A stretch of 8,557 bases of DNA from assembly GCA_903921965.1 (NCBI GenBank), contig CAIXSE010000671.1, forward strand, positions 1-8,557, read 5' to 3'. The stretch's first letter is position 1, and each line of letters begins with the position of its first letter. The DNA comes from an uncultured Thermoleophilia bacterium. GTDB lineage: Bacteria > Actinomycetota > Thermoleophilia > UBA2241. Below are positions 1 to 6,294 of the stretch, one piece after another. The notes beneath the pieces were generated by a model. It did not search any database. It was given only the letters and a program-made list of their open reading frames with translations, and was not told the DNA's origin. The position numbers and the translations under genes were made by a program.

Positions 1-1
1 C

Positions 2-139
2 CTGCGGGACCGCGTCAAGGTCATGATCGGCGGCGCCCCCACGACGCGCGCCTGGGCCGACGAGATCGGCGCCGACGGCTACGCCGAGGACGCGATCGAG
101 GCGGTCAACGCCGCCAAGGCGCTGCTCGGGGCGGAGTAA
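2..139 (+). CDS. Corrinoid (B12-binding) protein of a methyltransferase system, C-terminal end only
   Basis: Only the last 45 residues are present; the gene begins before the window. Reading from base 2 the frame gives a tail with VMIGGAPTTRAWADEIGADG, then a short helix, and stops at TAA. The GGAP...A.EIGADGYA..A pattern is the usual end of the cobalamin-binding Rossmann domain in the corrinoid proteins (MtbC/MttC/MtaC-like) that shuttle methyl groups between MttB-type or related methyltransferases and a methyl acceptor. In this family the B12-ligating histidine lies further upstream, so it cannot be checked here. Established knowledge: these proteins are about 210-220 residues, soluble, and usually sit next to their methyltransferase. 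Substrate and partner are unknown because the neighbouring gene is outside the window. A B12-binding domain of another methyltransferase or of a regulator is less likely. Confidence 0.8.
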   Translation: MRDRVKVMIGGAPTTRAWADEIGADGYAEDAIEAVNAAKALLGAE

Positions 140-146
140 GACGGCG

Positions 147-186
147 CGGACGGGCCGGCGGCGCTCCGGCGCCGCCGGCCCGTCCG
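147..186. terminator. Strong hairpin between convergent genes, probable bidirectional terminator
   Basis: Bases 147-164 pair perfectly with 169-186, giving an 18-bp, very GC-rich stem with a four-base TCCG loop closed by C-G, the shape of an extra-stable UNCG tetraloop in RNA. It starts 8 bp after the stop of the + strand corrinoid gene and lies 29 bp beyond the stop of the - strand aminotransferase. Neither side has a run of T, which is common for terminators in high-GC bacteria. The position between two convergent stops supports termination in both directions. Confidence 0.8.
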
Positions 187-214
187 GCCCCGCAGCGGCA
201 GGCGGATGCCCCGG

Positions 215-1345
215 TCAGCCGGCGCGCAGGAACCTGTCGAAGGCCTCGAGCCCTTCGTCGAGCCCCAGTCTGCCGAGACCGACGCGGAAGTGGTCGGCGG
301 GCGACTCGGCGAGCTCCGAGTAGTAGATGCTCGCCGGCAGCACCAGCACCCCCTCGGTATCGAGAAGGCGCCGGCAGAAGTCCTCCACGTCGCCCCCCTT
401 GTAGCGGGGATAGCACACGCAGCCTCCCATGGGCGCCTGCCAGTCGAAGATGTCGGTCCAGCGCCCGAAGAAGGCCTCGAACAGGGGCAGGTTGGCCGCG
501 ATGATGCCCCTGTTGCGTGCCCATATGCGCTCCCGGTTCCTCAGCGCCACGGCGGCCAGGAACTCCATCGCTCCGGGATTGCAGATGGTCGTGTAGTGCT
601 TGCGCTTCTCGAGCCGCTCGAGCAGCTCGCGATCGCGGCTGGCGAGCCAGCCCACGCGCAGCCCCGGGAGGCCGTACGACTTCGAGGCGACGTTCAGGGA
701 CACGGCGGTCGGCGAGATGTCCGCCGCCTGTGGGAGCGTGGCGTCGGGGCCGAGCTCGAGGCCGCGGTAGACCTCGTCGCAGAACAGGCGGATGCCGCGA
801 GCCTCGCACATGGCGGCCAGCTCGCGGAAGGTGGCCTGGTCCGGCACGTAGCCGGTCGGGTTGTTGGGGTAGTTGACGGCGACCAGTCTCGTGTTGGGAC
901 GCAGCAGCCCCCTCAGCTCCTCCAGGTCCAGAGCCCAGCCGTTCTCACGGCGGCCGAGCAGCGGCGTCACGGCGGCGCCGGTCGCCACGGTGACCGTCTC
1001 CATCGACTGGTAGCACGGGACGGTGACGACGGCGTGGTCGCCCGGGCCGACCAGCTCCTGCATCGTCCAGAACAGGGCCTCCTCGGCGCCGGCGAAGGCC
1101 AGCACGTGGTCGGCGTCGACGTGCTCGTAGGTCGTGGCGACGGCCTCACGAAGCTCGGAGCAGCCCCAGGAATCGATGTACGTCAGAGGCAGCTTCGAGA
1201 ATCCCTCCCGATCGGCGTCGGTGCCCATGGCGAGCAGTTCCTCGATCGTCATGCTCTGGGCGTCTGAGGCGGTGAGGTGGTAGCGGACCTTGAACTCCCA
1301 CTTCCCCAGGTACTCCTCGAGACGGAACGTGCGCAGGGCCTTCAT
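215..1345 (-). CDS. PLP-dependent aminotransferase, class I/II (fold type I)
   Basis: Encodes 376 residues, normal for class I/II aminotransferases. Family landmarks appear in order: GAEEALFWTM near residues 86-95 (phosphate and ring contacts), NYPNNPTG at 158-165, DEVY at 190-193 (Asp that contacts the pyridine nitrogen, Tyr that contacts O3'), SKSYGLPGLRVGW at 221-233 with Lys222 as the expected Schiff-base lysine and Arg230 as a phosphate ligand, and FRVGLGR near the C-terminus, where the carboxylate-binding arginine usually lies. The protein is soluble, with no signal peptide. The ATG at 1345 is chosen because AAGGAGG lies 7 nt upstream. An in-frame extension to 1915 exists but its sequence is low-quality and looks non-coding. 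The gene converges on a corrinoid-protein gene. Amino donor and acceptor cannot be told from sequence; a beta-lyase or amino-acid cyclase/synthase activity within the same fold is also possible. Confidence 0.9.
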   Translation of the reverse strand: MKALRTFRLEEYLGKWEFKVRYHLTASDAQSMTIEELLAMGTDADREGFSKLPLTYIDSWGCSELREAVATTYEHVDADHVLAFAGAEEALFWTMQELVGPGDHAVVTVPCYQSMETVTVATGAAVTPLLGRRENGWALDLEELRGLLRPNTRLVAVNYPNNPTGYVPDQATFRELAAMCEARGIRLFCDEVYRGLELGPDATLPQAADISPTAVSLNVASKSYGLPGLRVGWLASRDRELLERLEKRKHYTTICNPGAMEFLAAVALRNRERIWARNRGIIAANLPLFEAFFGRWTDIFDWQAPMGGCVCYPRYKGGDVEDFCRRLLDTEGVLVLPASIYYSELAESPADHFRVGLGRLGLDEGLEAFDRFLRAG

Positions 1346-1352
1346 GGGCGAG

Positions 1353-1359
1353 CCTCCTT
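1353..1359 (-). promoter_or_regulatory. Ribosome binding site that sets the aminotransferase start
   Basis: Read on the - strand this is AAGGAGG, close to a perfect Shine-Dalgarno sequence, 7 nt before the ATG at 1345. It favours that start over the longer in-frame option. Confidence 0.85.
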
Positions 1360-1435
1360 GGACAAGCCGCCGACCGTCATCCACTGTGCGAGGGAAGGCA
1401 GGGGACGACCCGAGTCTGGCCGGGGCCGGCCGCGA

Positions 1436-1457
1436 GGGTCCCGGTCGTCCGGGACCC
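1436..1457 (-). promoter_or_regulatory. Leader hairpin upstream of the aminotransferase gene
   Basis: A perfect 9-bp inverted repeat, GGGTCCCGG paired with CCGGGACCC around a four-base loop, lies about 90 bp before the aminotransferase start and downstream of the candidate promoter, so it would be in the transcript leader. A second small hairpin (TCCCA, three bases, TGGGA) is at 1488-1500. There is no T-run after either, so a simple terminator is not indicated. A role in attenuation or mRNA stability is only a guess. Confidence 0.4.
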
Positions 1458-1523
1458 AGAACCCGGCATCCGCGCTCGCCGCCGTCTTCCCACGATGGGA
1501 CGCGCGACATGTGATGTAGCTCC

Positions 1524-1553
1524 AGTATATGCCTGTCAACCGTCACCTTACAA
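1524..1553 (-). promoter_or_regulatory. Candidate promoter for the aminotransferase
   Basis: On the - strand there is TTGTAA (1553-1548), an 18-base spacer and TATACT (1529-1524), a plausible -35/-10 pair in an otherwise GC-rich region. An alternative -35, a perfect TTGACA, lies at 1539-1534 but is followed only by a weak TACATC at 15-base spacing (1518-1513). Either would give a leader of roughly 165-180 nt. This is pattern matching only; the local drop in GC supports it. Confidence 0.45.
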
Positions 1554-1620
1554 CGCGGAGGAGGGTGGGAGCTTCTCACGCCCCTGTGCCCGAAGGCCCC
1601 GAAGAACGCCCGGCCGGCGC

Positions 1621-1688
1621 GAGGCACGGCGCACGGAAGCGCCCGCGTGCCTCCCGGCGGGGAGGTGCCGATCTGCGAGCTTCCGTGC
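1621..1688. repeat. Cluster of overlapping inverted repeats
   Basis: Three complementary pairs overlap: GAGGCACG (1621-1628) with CGTGCCTC (1646-1653); GCACGGAAGC (1631-1640) with GCTTCCGTGC (1679-1688); and CCTCCC (1650-1655) with GGGAGG (1660-1665) around a GGCG loop. The first two are interleaved, so they form either a pseudoknot-like fold or alternative structures. An 11-base direct repeat, CGAGCTTCCGT, occurs at 1676-1686 and 1740-1750. It may terminate - strand transcription leaving the small ORF at 1776, or be a decayed element. Function unknown. Confidence 0.4.
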
Positions 1689-1775
1689 GGACCGTGGAGG
1701 CGTCGTGACGACGCCGGCAGGGCCTGACTAGACAGCTCTCGAGCTTCCGTCCTCAGGTGCAGCAACTGCTCGATT

Positions 1776-2054
1776 CTAGTTCGAGTCTGCGCCCACCTCA
1801 TAGCTGGAGAGCTCTCGGACGTGCGGAAGGAAGTCCCGCAAGTCATGGATCCGCCTCCTGCGTGGGGCGACAGCCCAGTCAAGAAGAGCCGCCGTCTCTG
1901 CGGCGAAGCGGTCAAGAGCTGCCGGAGAAGGCACCGAGTTCGGCGGCGGCACAGCGCTCTGGAGGAAGAAGGCCTCGGCCAGCGCGATCAAGCTCCAGGC
2001 CAGCTCTTCAGCGTCGCCGGTCCAGCTATCAGTCCCGGAATGTCGGCACGTCAA
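1776..2054 (-). CDS. Hypothetical small protein, possibly the C-terminal remnant of a broken gene
   Basis: Opens with TTG at 2054 and encodes 92 residues ending at TAG. I do not recognise the family. In favour of coding: GGAGGG lies 8 nt before the TTG, the composition is protein-like with amphipathic helical stretches (for example ELAWSLIALAEAFFL near residues 17-31 and a helix ending DFLPHVREL), and third positions are mostly G or C. Against it: the start is weak, the length is short, and just upstream another - strand frame reads DPEGLTLDVPTFRD and stops at TGA where this ORF becomes convincing. One base change would join them, suggesting a longer protein broken by a frameshift and cut off near 2090 by the glcD fragment. 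No transmembrane segment or nucleic-acid-binding motif is evident. Confidence 0.35.
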   Translation of the reverse strand: MTCRHSGTDSWTGDAEELAWSLIALAEAFFLQSAVPPPNSVPSPAALDRFAAETAALLDWAVAPRRRRIHDLRDFLPHVRELSSYEVGADSN

Positions 2055-2077
2055 GAGTCAAGCCCTCCGGATCGCGT

Positions 2078-2160
2078 TGCGGCAAGTCGTAGGGCGGGAC
2101 CGCGTGCTGACCAGTGCTGGGGCCTTGCGTGCTACGCCTACGACGCGACGGTGGACGATG
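2078..2160 (+). pseudogene. Inverted, frameshifted fragment of the 5' end of a glcD gene
   Basis: By hand alignment, 73 of 83 bases match the start of the intact glcD read on the - strand (4847 down to 4764), with one single-base gap. The longest exact blocks are 18 bases (GACCGCGTGCTGACCAGT) and 19 bases (TACGCCTACGACGCGACGG). Translated, it gives RQVVGRDRVLTSAG, then, after a one-base shift, LACYAYDATVDDAD. This corresponds to intact GlcD residues 10-36. It has no start codon in a suitable position and no FAD-binding core, so it cannot make a protein. Differences include both silent and amino-acid-changing sites, which suggests either an old duplicate or a remnant of a second, diverged glcD. 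It lies in opposite orientation to the intact gene and about 20 bp beyond the glcF stop. Confidence 0.8.
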
Positions 2161-2182
2161 CCGACGCGTCAGCGGCGCATCT

Positions 2183-3499
2183 CTACGACATGCTGCACCT
2201 CCTTCCGTGGCGGTCCACAGCCGAGGCGTCTGCGGCAGCAAGCAGCTCGACGACGTGTGCAACGGGGCGGTCGTCACCCGCCTGGGCGAGCACGTCCGCC
2301 AGCTGCATCCTGCAGCCGGGGCAGGCTGTGGCCACGACCTCGGCGCCGGTCTGCGCGATGTCGGCGGCCTTGCGCGCACCGATGGCCATGGAGAGCTCCT
2401 GGTGGGTGAGCGAGAACGAGCCCGCGCCGCCGCAGCAGCGCGCGGGCTCGCGCATCTCCGTGAGCAGCACCCCGGAGATGCCGGCGAGCAGCTCGCGTGG
2501 CTGACGCGCCACTCCGAGTCCGCGGACCAGGTGGCACGGGTCGTGGTAGGTCACGGACGCGTCCAGCCTGCCGGCGGGCGGGCTCACGTGGAGGATGTCG
2601 ACCAGGTAGCTCGTGATGTCGTAGCTGCGCGCCGCGAGCCGCTGCGCCCGCGCGGCGTACCGCGGCTCGCCCGCGAGCAGGCGCGGATAACGGTGGACGA
2701 AGGAACTCGTGCACGTGGGACAGGCGGCGACCAGCGCGTCAAACTCGAGTTCCTCGAGCTGGTCGAGCTGCCGACGCGCGAGGTCCCTCGCGCCGGCGAC
2801 GTCGCCGTGCGCCTCGAGCGGCACGCCGCAGCAGGCCGCCTCGGGCGGAGTGACCACGGAGGCGCCGGCGCGCTCGAGGACCTGGACCGCGGCGTGGCCG
2901 ATCCCGGGGTAGACGTAGGTCACCATGCAGCCGGGGAAGAGCAGGACGCGTGGCTCGCCCGCTCGCGCTCGCCGGCCGGGCGCAAGCTCGAACGGCCGCG
3001 CCGCGAGCGGCGGGTACGCGCGCCGGGCGGCGAGGCCGTAGGGGAAGCGGAGCCGGCGGAGGTCGCGGCCGGCCGTCTTCTTGAAGGCCGCGCCCTGCAG
3101 GCGGGCGGCGGCGTCCGCCGCCGCCCGCAGCACGCCCGGCCGGCGCACACCGCCGAAGATGGCGCGCTTGACCCACGGCAGCCCGCGCTCTTCGACCACT
3201 TGGGCTCGCGCCGCGTTCACGATCGCCACGACGGGCACCCCCGACGGACAGGCTTCCTCACAGGCCATGCAGGTCGTGCAGGCGGCGAACGCTCCCGCCG
3301 TAGCACCGTCGACGGGGAGGTCACCGCTGAGGATCCCGGCGGCGAGCTGCACCTTGCCCCGGGCGACTCCCGGCTCCGTGTGCGTTTCGGCGTAGACGGG
3401 GCACACCGCCTGGCAGCTCCCGCAGCGGTTGCACACCGCGATCGCCTCTTCGACGGCGCGGAGCAGGGCCTGGTCGTCCGCTGACGGTCCGGCGGTCAC
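2183..3499 (-). CDS. glcF: Glycolate/lactate-type oxidase iron-sulfur subunit GlcF
   Basis: Encodes 438 residues. Two 4Fe-4S ferredoxin motifs sit near the N-terminus: C23-x2-C26-x2-C29-x3-C33-P and C74-x2-C77-x2-C80-x3-C84-P. Two cysteine-rich CCG domains follow: the first has LLFPGCMV, AACCGVP and AACPTC; the second has HDPCHLVRGLG, ARCCGGAGSF and CPGCRMQL. This order and length match GlcF, which passes electrons from the FAD subunit towards the quinone pool at the inner face of the membrane. The start is GTG at 3499, overlapping the glcD stop by four bases (GTGA), so translation is probably coupled. The last ~18 residues after HVVELL (ending RRCSMS) look unlike a conserved tail and run up to the glcD fragment, so the C-terminus may have been altered. 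No clear terminator follows the TAG. Related LutA/GlpC-type subunits are alternatives, but the neighbour favours GlcF. Confidence 0.9.
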   Translation of the reverse strand: MTAGPSADDQALLRAVEEAIAVCNRCGSCQAVCPVYAETHTEPGVARGKVQLAAGILSGDLPVDGATAGAFAACTTCMACEEACPSGVPVVAIVNAARAQVVEERGLPWVKRAIFGGVRRPGVLRAAADAAARLQGAAFKKTAGRDLRRLRFPYGLAARRAYPPLAARPFELAPGRRARAGEPRVLLFPGCMVTYVYPGIGHAAVQVLERAGASVVTPPEAACCGVPLEAHGDVAGARDLARRQLDQLEELEFDALVAACPTCTSSFVHRYPRLLAGEPRYAARAQRLAARSYDITSYLVDILHVSPPAGRLDASVTYHDPCHLVRGLGVARQPRELLAGISGVLLTEMREPARCCGGAGSFSLTHQELSMAIGARKAADIAQTGAEVVATACPGCRMQLADVLAQAGDDRPVAHVVELLAAADASAVDRHGRRCSMS

Positions 3500-4872
3500 C
3501 CGGTGAACTTTCCGGGGTTGAGGATGCCCTGGGGGTCGAGGGCGTCCTTGATGCGGCGCGTCAGGTCCAGGCCGCTCCGCCCCAGGGCCCAGCCGAGATA
3601 GGGCGCCTTGGCCGAGCCGATGCCGTGCTCGCCGCTGAGCGTACCGCCGAGGTCGAGGGCGGCGCGGAAGATCTCCGCCACCGCCGCCCGGGCGCGCTCC
3701 ATCACCTCGGCGTCATCCGGGTCGACGAGCACGGTCGGGTGCAGGTTGCCGTCGCCGGCGTGGCCGACGGTGGCGATCGTGAGCCGGTGGCGCGCGGCGA
3801 TGTCCTCGATCGCCGCCAGCATCTCGGGGACGCGACTGCGCGGCACCGTCGCGTCCTCGACGATCGTGCCGCGGCTCTGGCGCGCGAGCGCCGGGTAGGC
3901 GGCCCTGCGAGCCGCCCAGAGGCGCTCGCGCGCCTCGGCGTCCGCGGCGCGCTCGACACGTCCCCCGTGCTCCCGACAGATCCTCTCGACCAGCTCGGCC
4001 TCACGCGCCACGGCCTCGGGTGGGCCGTCGACCTCGACGAGGAGCATGGCCGCTGCGTCGAGCGGCAGGCCCGCGTGGGTGTACTCCTCGATCAGCCGCA
4101 GCGTCGTCGCGTCGATGAACTCGAGCGTCGCGGGGATGACGTTGGCTGCGACGATGGCGGCGACGGTGCGCGTCGCCTCTCCCGTCGTCGCGAACGTCGC
4201 GCTCATCGTCGCCCGGGCCTCGGGCGCCGGGATCAGGCGCACCGTCGCCTCGGTGATCACGCCCAGCGTGCCCTCGGACCCGACGAAGAGGCCGACCAGG
4301 TCGTAGCCGGTCACGTTCTTGGTCGTCTTGCCGCCGAGACGTACCGTCTCCCCGCTCGCGAGCACGACCTCCAGGCCGGTCACGTAGTGCTTCGTCACCC
4401 CGTACTTGAGGCCGCGGAGACCGCCGGCGCACTCGGCGATGCTGCCACCCATCGTCGCGACCGCGACCGAGCCCGGATCGGGCGGATACAGGAGGCCGTA
4501 CTCCGCCGCCAGGTCGTTGAGTCGCTGGATGACGACGCCGGGCTGCACGGTCGCCGCGTGGTTCTTCGCGTCGACCTCGAGCACGGCGTCCATCGCGGCG
4601 GTGCTGAGCACGATGCCGCCACGGGCGGGGATCGCACCGCCGCTCACGCTCGTGCCGGCGCCGCGTGGGTAGAGCGGCGTGCCGGTGTCGCGGGCGATGC
4701 GCACGACGGCGGCGACCTCGGCAGTCGACGCCGGCAGCACGACGACGTCGGGCGTCCGGCCCTCATCGTCCGCCGTCGCGTCGTAGGCGTAGCACGCGAG
4801 GTCTGCAGGACTGGTCAGCACGCGGTCTCGCCCCACGGCGCGCCGCAGCATCGTCGCAAGGTCCGCGCTCAT
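3496..4872 (-). CDS. glcD: FAD-linked 2-hydroxyacid oxidase/dehydrogenase subunit GlcD (glycolate or D-lactate)
   Basis: Encodes 458 residues, a usual size for the GlcD/D-lactate dehydrogenase group. The N-terminal half is a FAD-binding type 4 domain: YPRGAGTSVSGGA at 68-80 (pyrophosphate loop), YPPDPGS at 129-135, TMGGSIAECAGG at 140-151 and, further on, TTKNVTGYDLVGLFVGSEGT. The C-terminal FAD-oxidase domain carries GHAGDGNLHP and GEHGIGSAKAPYLGW and ends in DPQGILNPGKF. It oxidises a 2-hydroxyacid to the 2-oxoacid, transferring electrons to FAD and then to the GlcF clusters. The ATG at 4872 has GGAGG 7 nt upstream and overlaps the MFS stop as ATGA; an in-frame extension into the MFS gene is rejected. 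No glcE is present, as in many two-subunit systems. Glycolate and D-lactate cannot be distinguished by eye. Confidence 0.9.
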   Translation of the reverse strand: MSADLATMLRRAVGRDRVLTSPADLACYAYDATADDEGRTPDVVVLPASTAEVAAVVRIARDTGTPLYPRGAGTSVSGGAIPARGGIVLSTAAMDAVLEVDAKNHAATVQPGVVIQRLNDLAAEYGLLYPPDPGSVAVATMGGSIAECAGGLRGLKYGVTKHYVTGLEVVLASGETVRLGGKTTKNVTGYDLVGLFVGSEGTLGVITEATVRLIPAPEARATMSATFATTGEATRTVAAIVAANVIPATLEFIDATTLRLIEEYTHAGLPLDAAAMLLVEVDGPPEAVAREAELVERICREHGGRVERAADAEARERLWAARRAAYPALARQSRGTIVEDATVPRSRVPEMLAAIEDIAARHRLTIATVGHAGDGNLHPTVLVDPDDAEVMERARAAVAEIFRAALDLGGTLSGEHGIGSAKAPYLGWALGRSGLDLTRRIKDALDPQGILNPGKFTG

Positions 4873-6242
4873 CCTGTCTCCTCCCGCGGCGAGACTGCGG
4901 GGACGCCCGCGAGCTCGCGGTTGATGAGGGCCTCGAGTTCGGCGGTGGTGGCTTCGTCGGCCGCCGCTCGCGGCCCCTGCGGCGCAACCCAGAGATACAG
5001 GCACGCTGCAACGATGCCGGTGACCACCAGGAGCACCGCGGCCAGAGTGCCACCGAAGCGGTCGATCACGAGGCCGCCGACCGCGGGACCCAGGGCGAAG
5101 CCGCCCACGTACACGAACGAGAAGGCGCCCATGTAGCGGCCGCGCAAGGAGGCAGGGGCCAGGTCACTGATGGCCGTCTGCGCGAGCGGGATCACGAGCA
5201 CGACGCCGACGGCGGCGGCCACGAGCATGGCCACGGTGGCGGGGCCGGCGGGCAGGAGCGCGGCTCCCCCGAGGCCGGTGCCGAGGAGCGCGGCTCCCGC
5301 GGCCAGGCCGAGCCGCGCCGATCTCGCCTCGAAGCGCCGGACGGCCGGGTACTGGAGGACGGCGGCGGTCGCGGCGAACGCGGCCACCAGCCAGCTCCAG
5401 GTGGCGGGGCCGATGCCGAGCTGCAGGCGCAGCAGCGCCGGGTACACGTTGAAGACCTGCGCGAACGCGTAGAGCGGCAGCATGGTCACCAGGGCCAGCC
5501 TCAGGAAGCGCCGGTCCCCCGTCACCACGGCGTAGCCGCGCAGCGTCTGACGGAGGTGGGACGAGGCGTGCGGATGGCCCGGCGGGCGCGTCTCGCGGAG
5601 CGCGACCAGGAACGGTACGAAGCCGAGCGAGACCAGCCCCGCGAGCGCGAAGGTCCCGCGCAAGCTCAGACCGGCCCCGAGCAGCCACCCGGTGAGGAGC
5701 GGGCCGACGACGAGCGCCGCATACAGGGCGACTCTGCCGATGCCGTAGCCGGCGGCGCGATGATGAGGAGCGACGAGGTCCGCGGTCATGGCGTTCTGCG
5801 CCGTGAAGAACAGCGACTGGCCGACCGCCGCCTCGATGAACACCACGGCGGCGACCTGCCAGAGGCTGCCGGCGAACGCCAGGCCCTCGTAGAGCGCGAG
5901 GCCCCCCAGCACCGACACCACCAGGGCGGGGACGCGCCCGAAGCGGTCGATCGCCGCCCCGCCAAGCAGCTGCACCGGCAGGCTGGCGAGGATGGCGAGG
6001 CCCATGATGAGCCCAGTGGCGCCGGTCGAGACGCCCAAGCCGGACGTCACGGCGAGCACCTGGAACGGGACGACCATGTAGAGCGCGATCAGGCGCACCG
6101 CGCTGCCAGATGTGAGCAACCGGAACTGCCGGCCGAAGGCGGCGTCACGCCGGCGGACGGCCGTGCGCCCGGCGGCAGGCCGGGCGACGTCCGCTCCCTC
6201 GGGAGCGCAGGCGTACGCGGAAGTAGTCTGCGAAGGTGTCAT
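4869..6242 (-). CDS. Major facilitator superfamily transporter
   Basis: Encodes about 457 residues with roughly 12 hydrophobic segments. The first half has a motif A-like loop, GGAAIDRFGRVP at residues 94-105, between TM2 and TM3. The second half repeats the theme with LRGRYMGAF and GGLVIDRFGG, consistent with the duplicated 6+6 MFS fold. The charged N-terminal ~45 residues and C-terminal ~40 residues are expected in the cytoplasm. Overall it resembles the drug/proton antiporter-like MFS_1 group, so the substrate is not obvious. The four-base ATGA overlap with glcD suggests it moves the 2-hydroxyacid substrate or a product, but that is inference. The start is uncertain: ATG at 6242 has no Shine-Dalgarno sequence and lies 13 bp beyond a terminator-like hairpin; a TTG at 6269 would fall inside that hairpin. 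A somewhat shorter protein is possible. Confidence 0.88.
   Translation of the reverse strand: MTPSQTTSAYACAPEGADVARPAAGRTAVRRRDAAFGRQFRLLTSGSAVRLIALYMVVPFQVLAVTSGLGVSTGATGLIMGLAILASLPVQLLGGAAIDRFGRVPALVVSVLGGLALYEGLAFAGSLWQVAAVVFIEAAVGQSLFFTAQNAMTADLVAPHHRAAGYGIGRVALYAALVVGPLLTGWLLGAGLSLRGTFALAGLVSLGFVPFLVALRETRPPGHPHASSHLRQTLRGYAVVTGDRRFLRLALVTMLPLYAFAQVFNVYPALLRLQLGIGPATWSWLVAAFAATAAVLQYPAVRRFEARSARLGLAAGAALLGTGLGGAALLPAGPATVAMLVAAAVGVVLVIPLAQTAISDLAPASLRGRYMGAFSFVYVGGFALGPAVGGLVIDRFGGTLAAVLLVVTGIVAACLYLWVAPQGPRAAADEATTAELEALINRELAGVPAVSPREETG
4878..4885 (-). promoter_or_regulatory. Ribosome binding site for glcD inside the MFS gene end
   Basis: On the - strand this reads GGGAGGAG, 5 nt (7 nt from the GGAGG core) before the glcD ATG at 4872, and lies within the last codons of the MFS gene. 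It fixes the glcD start and makes the ATGA overlap believable as a coupled junction. Confidence 0.8.
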
Positions 6243-6255
6243 GGCAGAAAGAGGG

Positions 6256-6287
6256 GGCGGCGGGCCCAACGACGCAGGCCCGCCGCC
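6256..6287 (-). terminator. Hairpin with pyrimidine-rich tail after the binding-protein gene
   Basis: Bases 6277-6287 (GGCCCGCCGCC) pair perfectly with 6256-6266 around a 10-base loop, an 11-bp GC stem. On the - strand it begins 7 bp after the binding-protein stop and is followed by CCCTCTTTCT, a T-containing tract typical of intrinsic terminators. It also ends 13 bp before the MFS ATG, so it would separate the abundant binding-protein message from MFS-glcD-glcF, or act as a leaky attenuator between them. Confidence 0.75.
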
Positions 6288-6294
6288 GCGGGTC

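Larger units (their letters stand above)
1346..2182. other. Gene-poor interval between aminotransferase and glcF
   Basis: No full-length gene of recognisable family lies in these 837 bases. Contents from left to right: the aminotransferase leader and candidate promoter (1346-1553); about 220 bases (1554-1775) with inverted repeats but no believable coding frame; a possible 92-codon - strand ORF (1776-2054); and a frameshifted glcD fragment on the + strand (2078-2160). Frames here have uneven codon use and parts are visibly less GC-rich than the flanking genes. This fits a scar of past insertions, deletions or rearrangement rather than a designed regulatory region. Confidence 0.6.

Noticed and set aside
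1779..1787. GTTCGAGTC, resembling a tRNA T-loop, as a possible tRNA or attachment-site remnant
   Set aside because: The flanking bases do not form a T-stem, and no acceptor, D or anticodon arms could be found at the right distances.
1346..1915. N-terminal extension of the aminotransferase up to 1915
   Set aside because: The extension is Arg/Pro/Ser-rich with no domain, crosses the candidate promoter and hairpins, and the ATG at 1345 has a strong ribosome binding site and gives a normal family length.
2161..2182. Possible terminator just after glcF (GCCG...CGGC around the GACGCGTC palindrome)
   Set aside because: The stem is only about four pairs, with no T-run; too weak to call.
4873..5004. 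Upstream in-frame extension of glcD into the MFS gene
   Set aside because: The ATG at 4872 has GGAGG at good spacing and aligns with the family N-terminus; the extension overlaps the MFS coding region.
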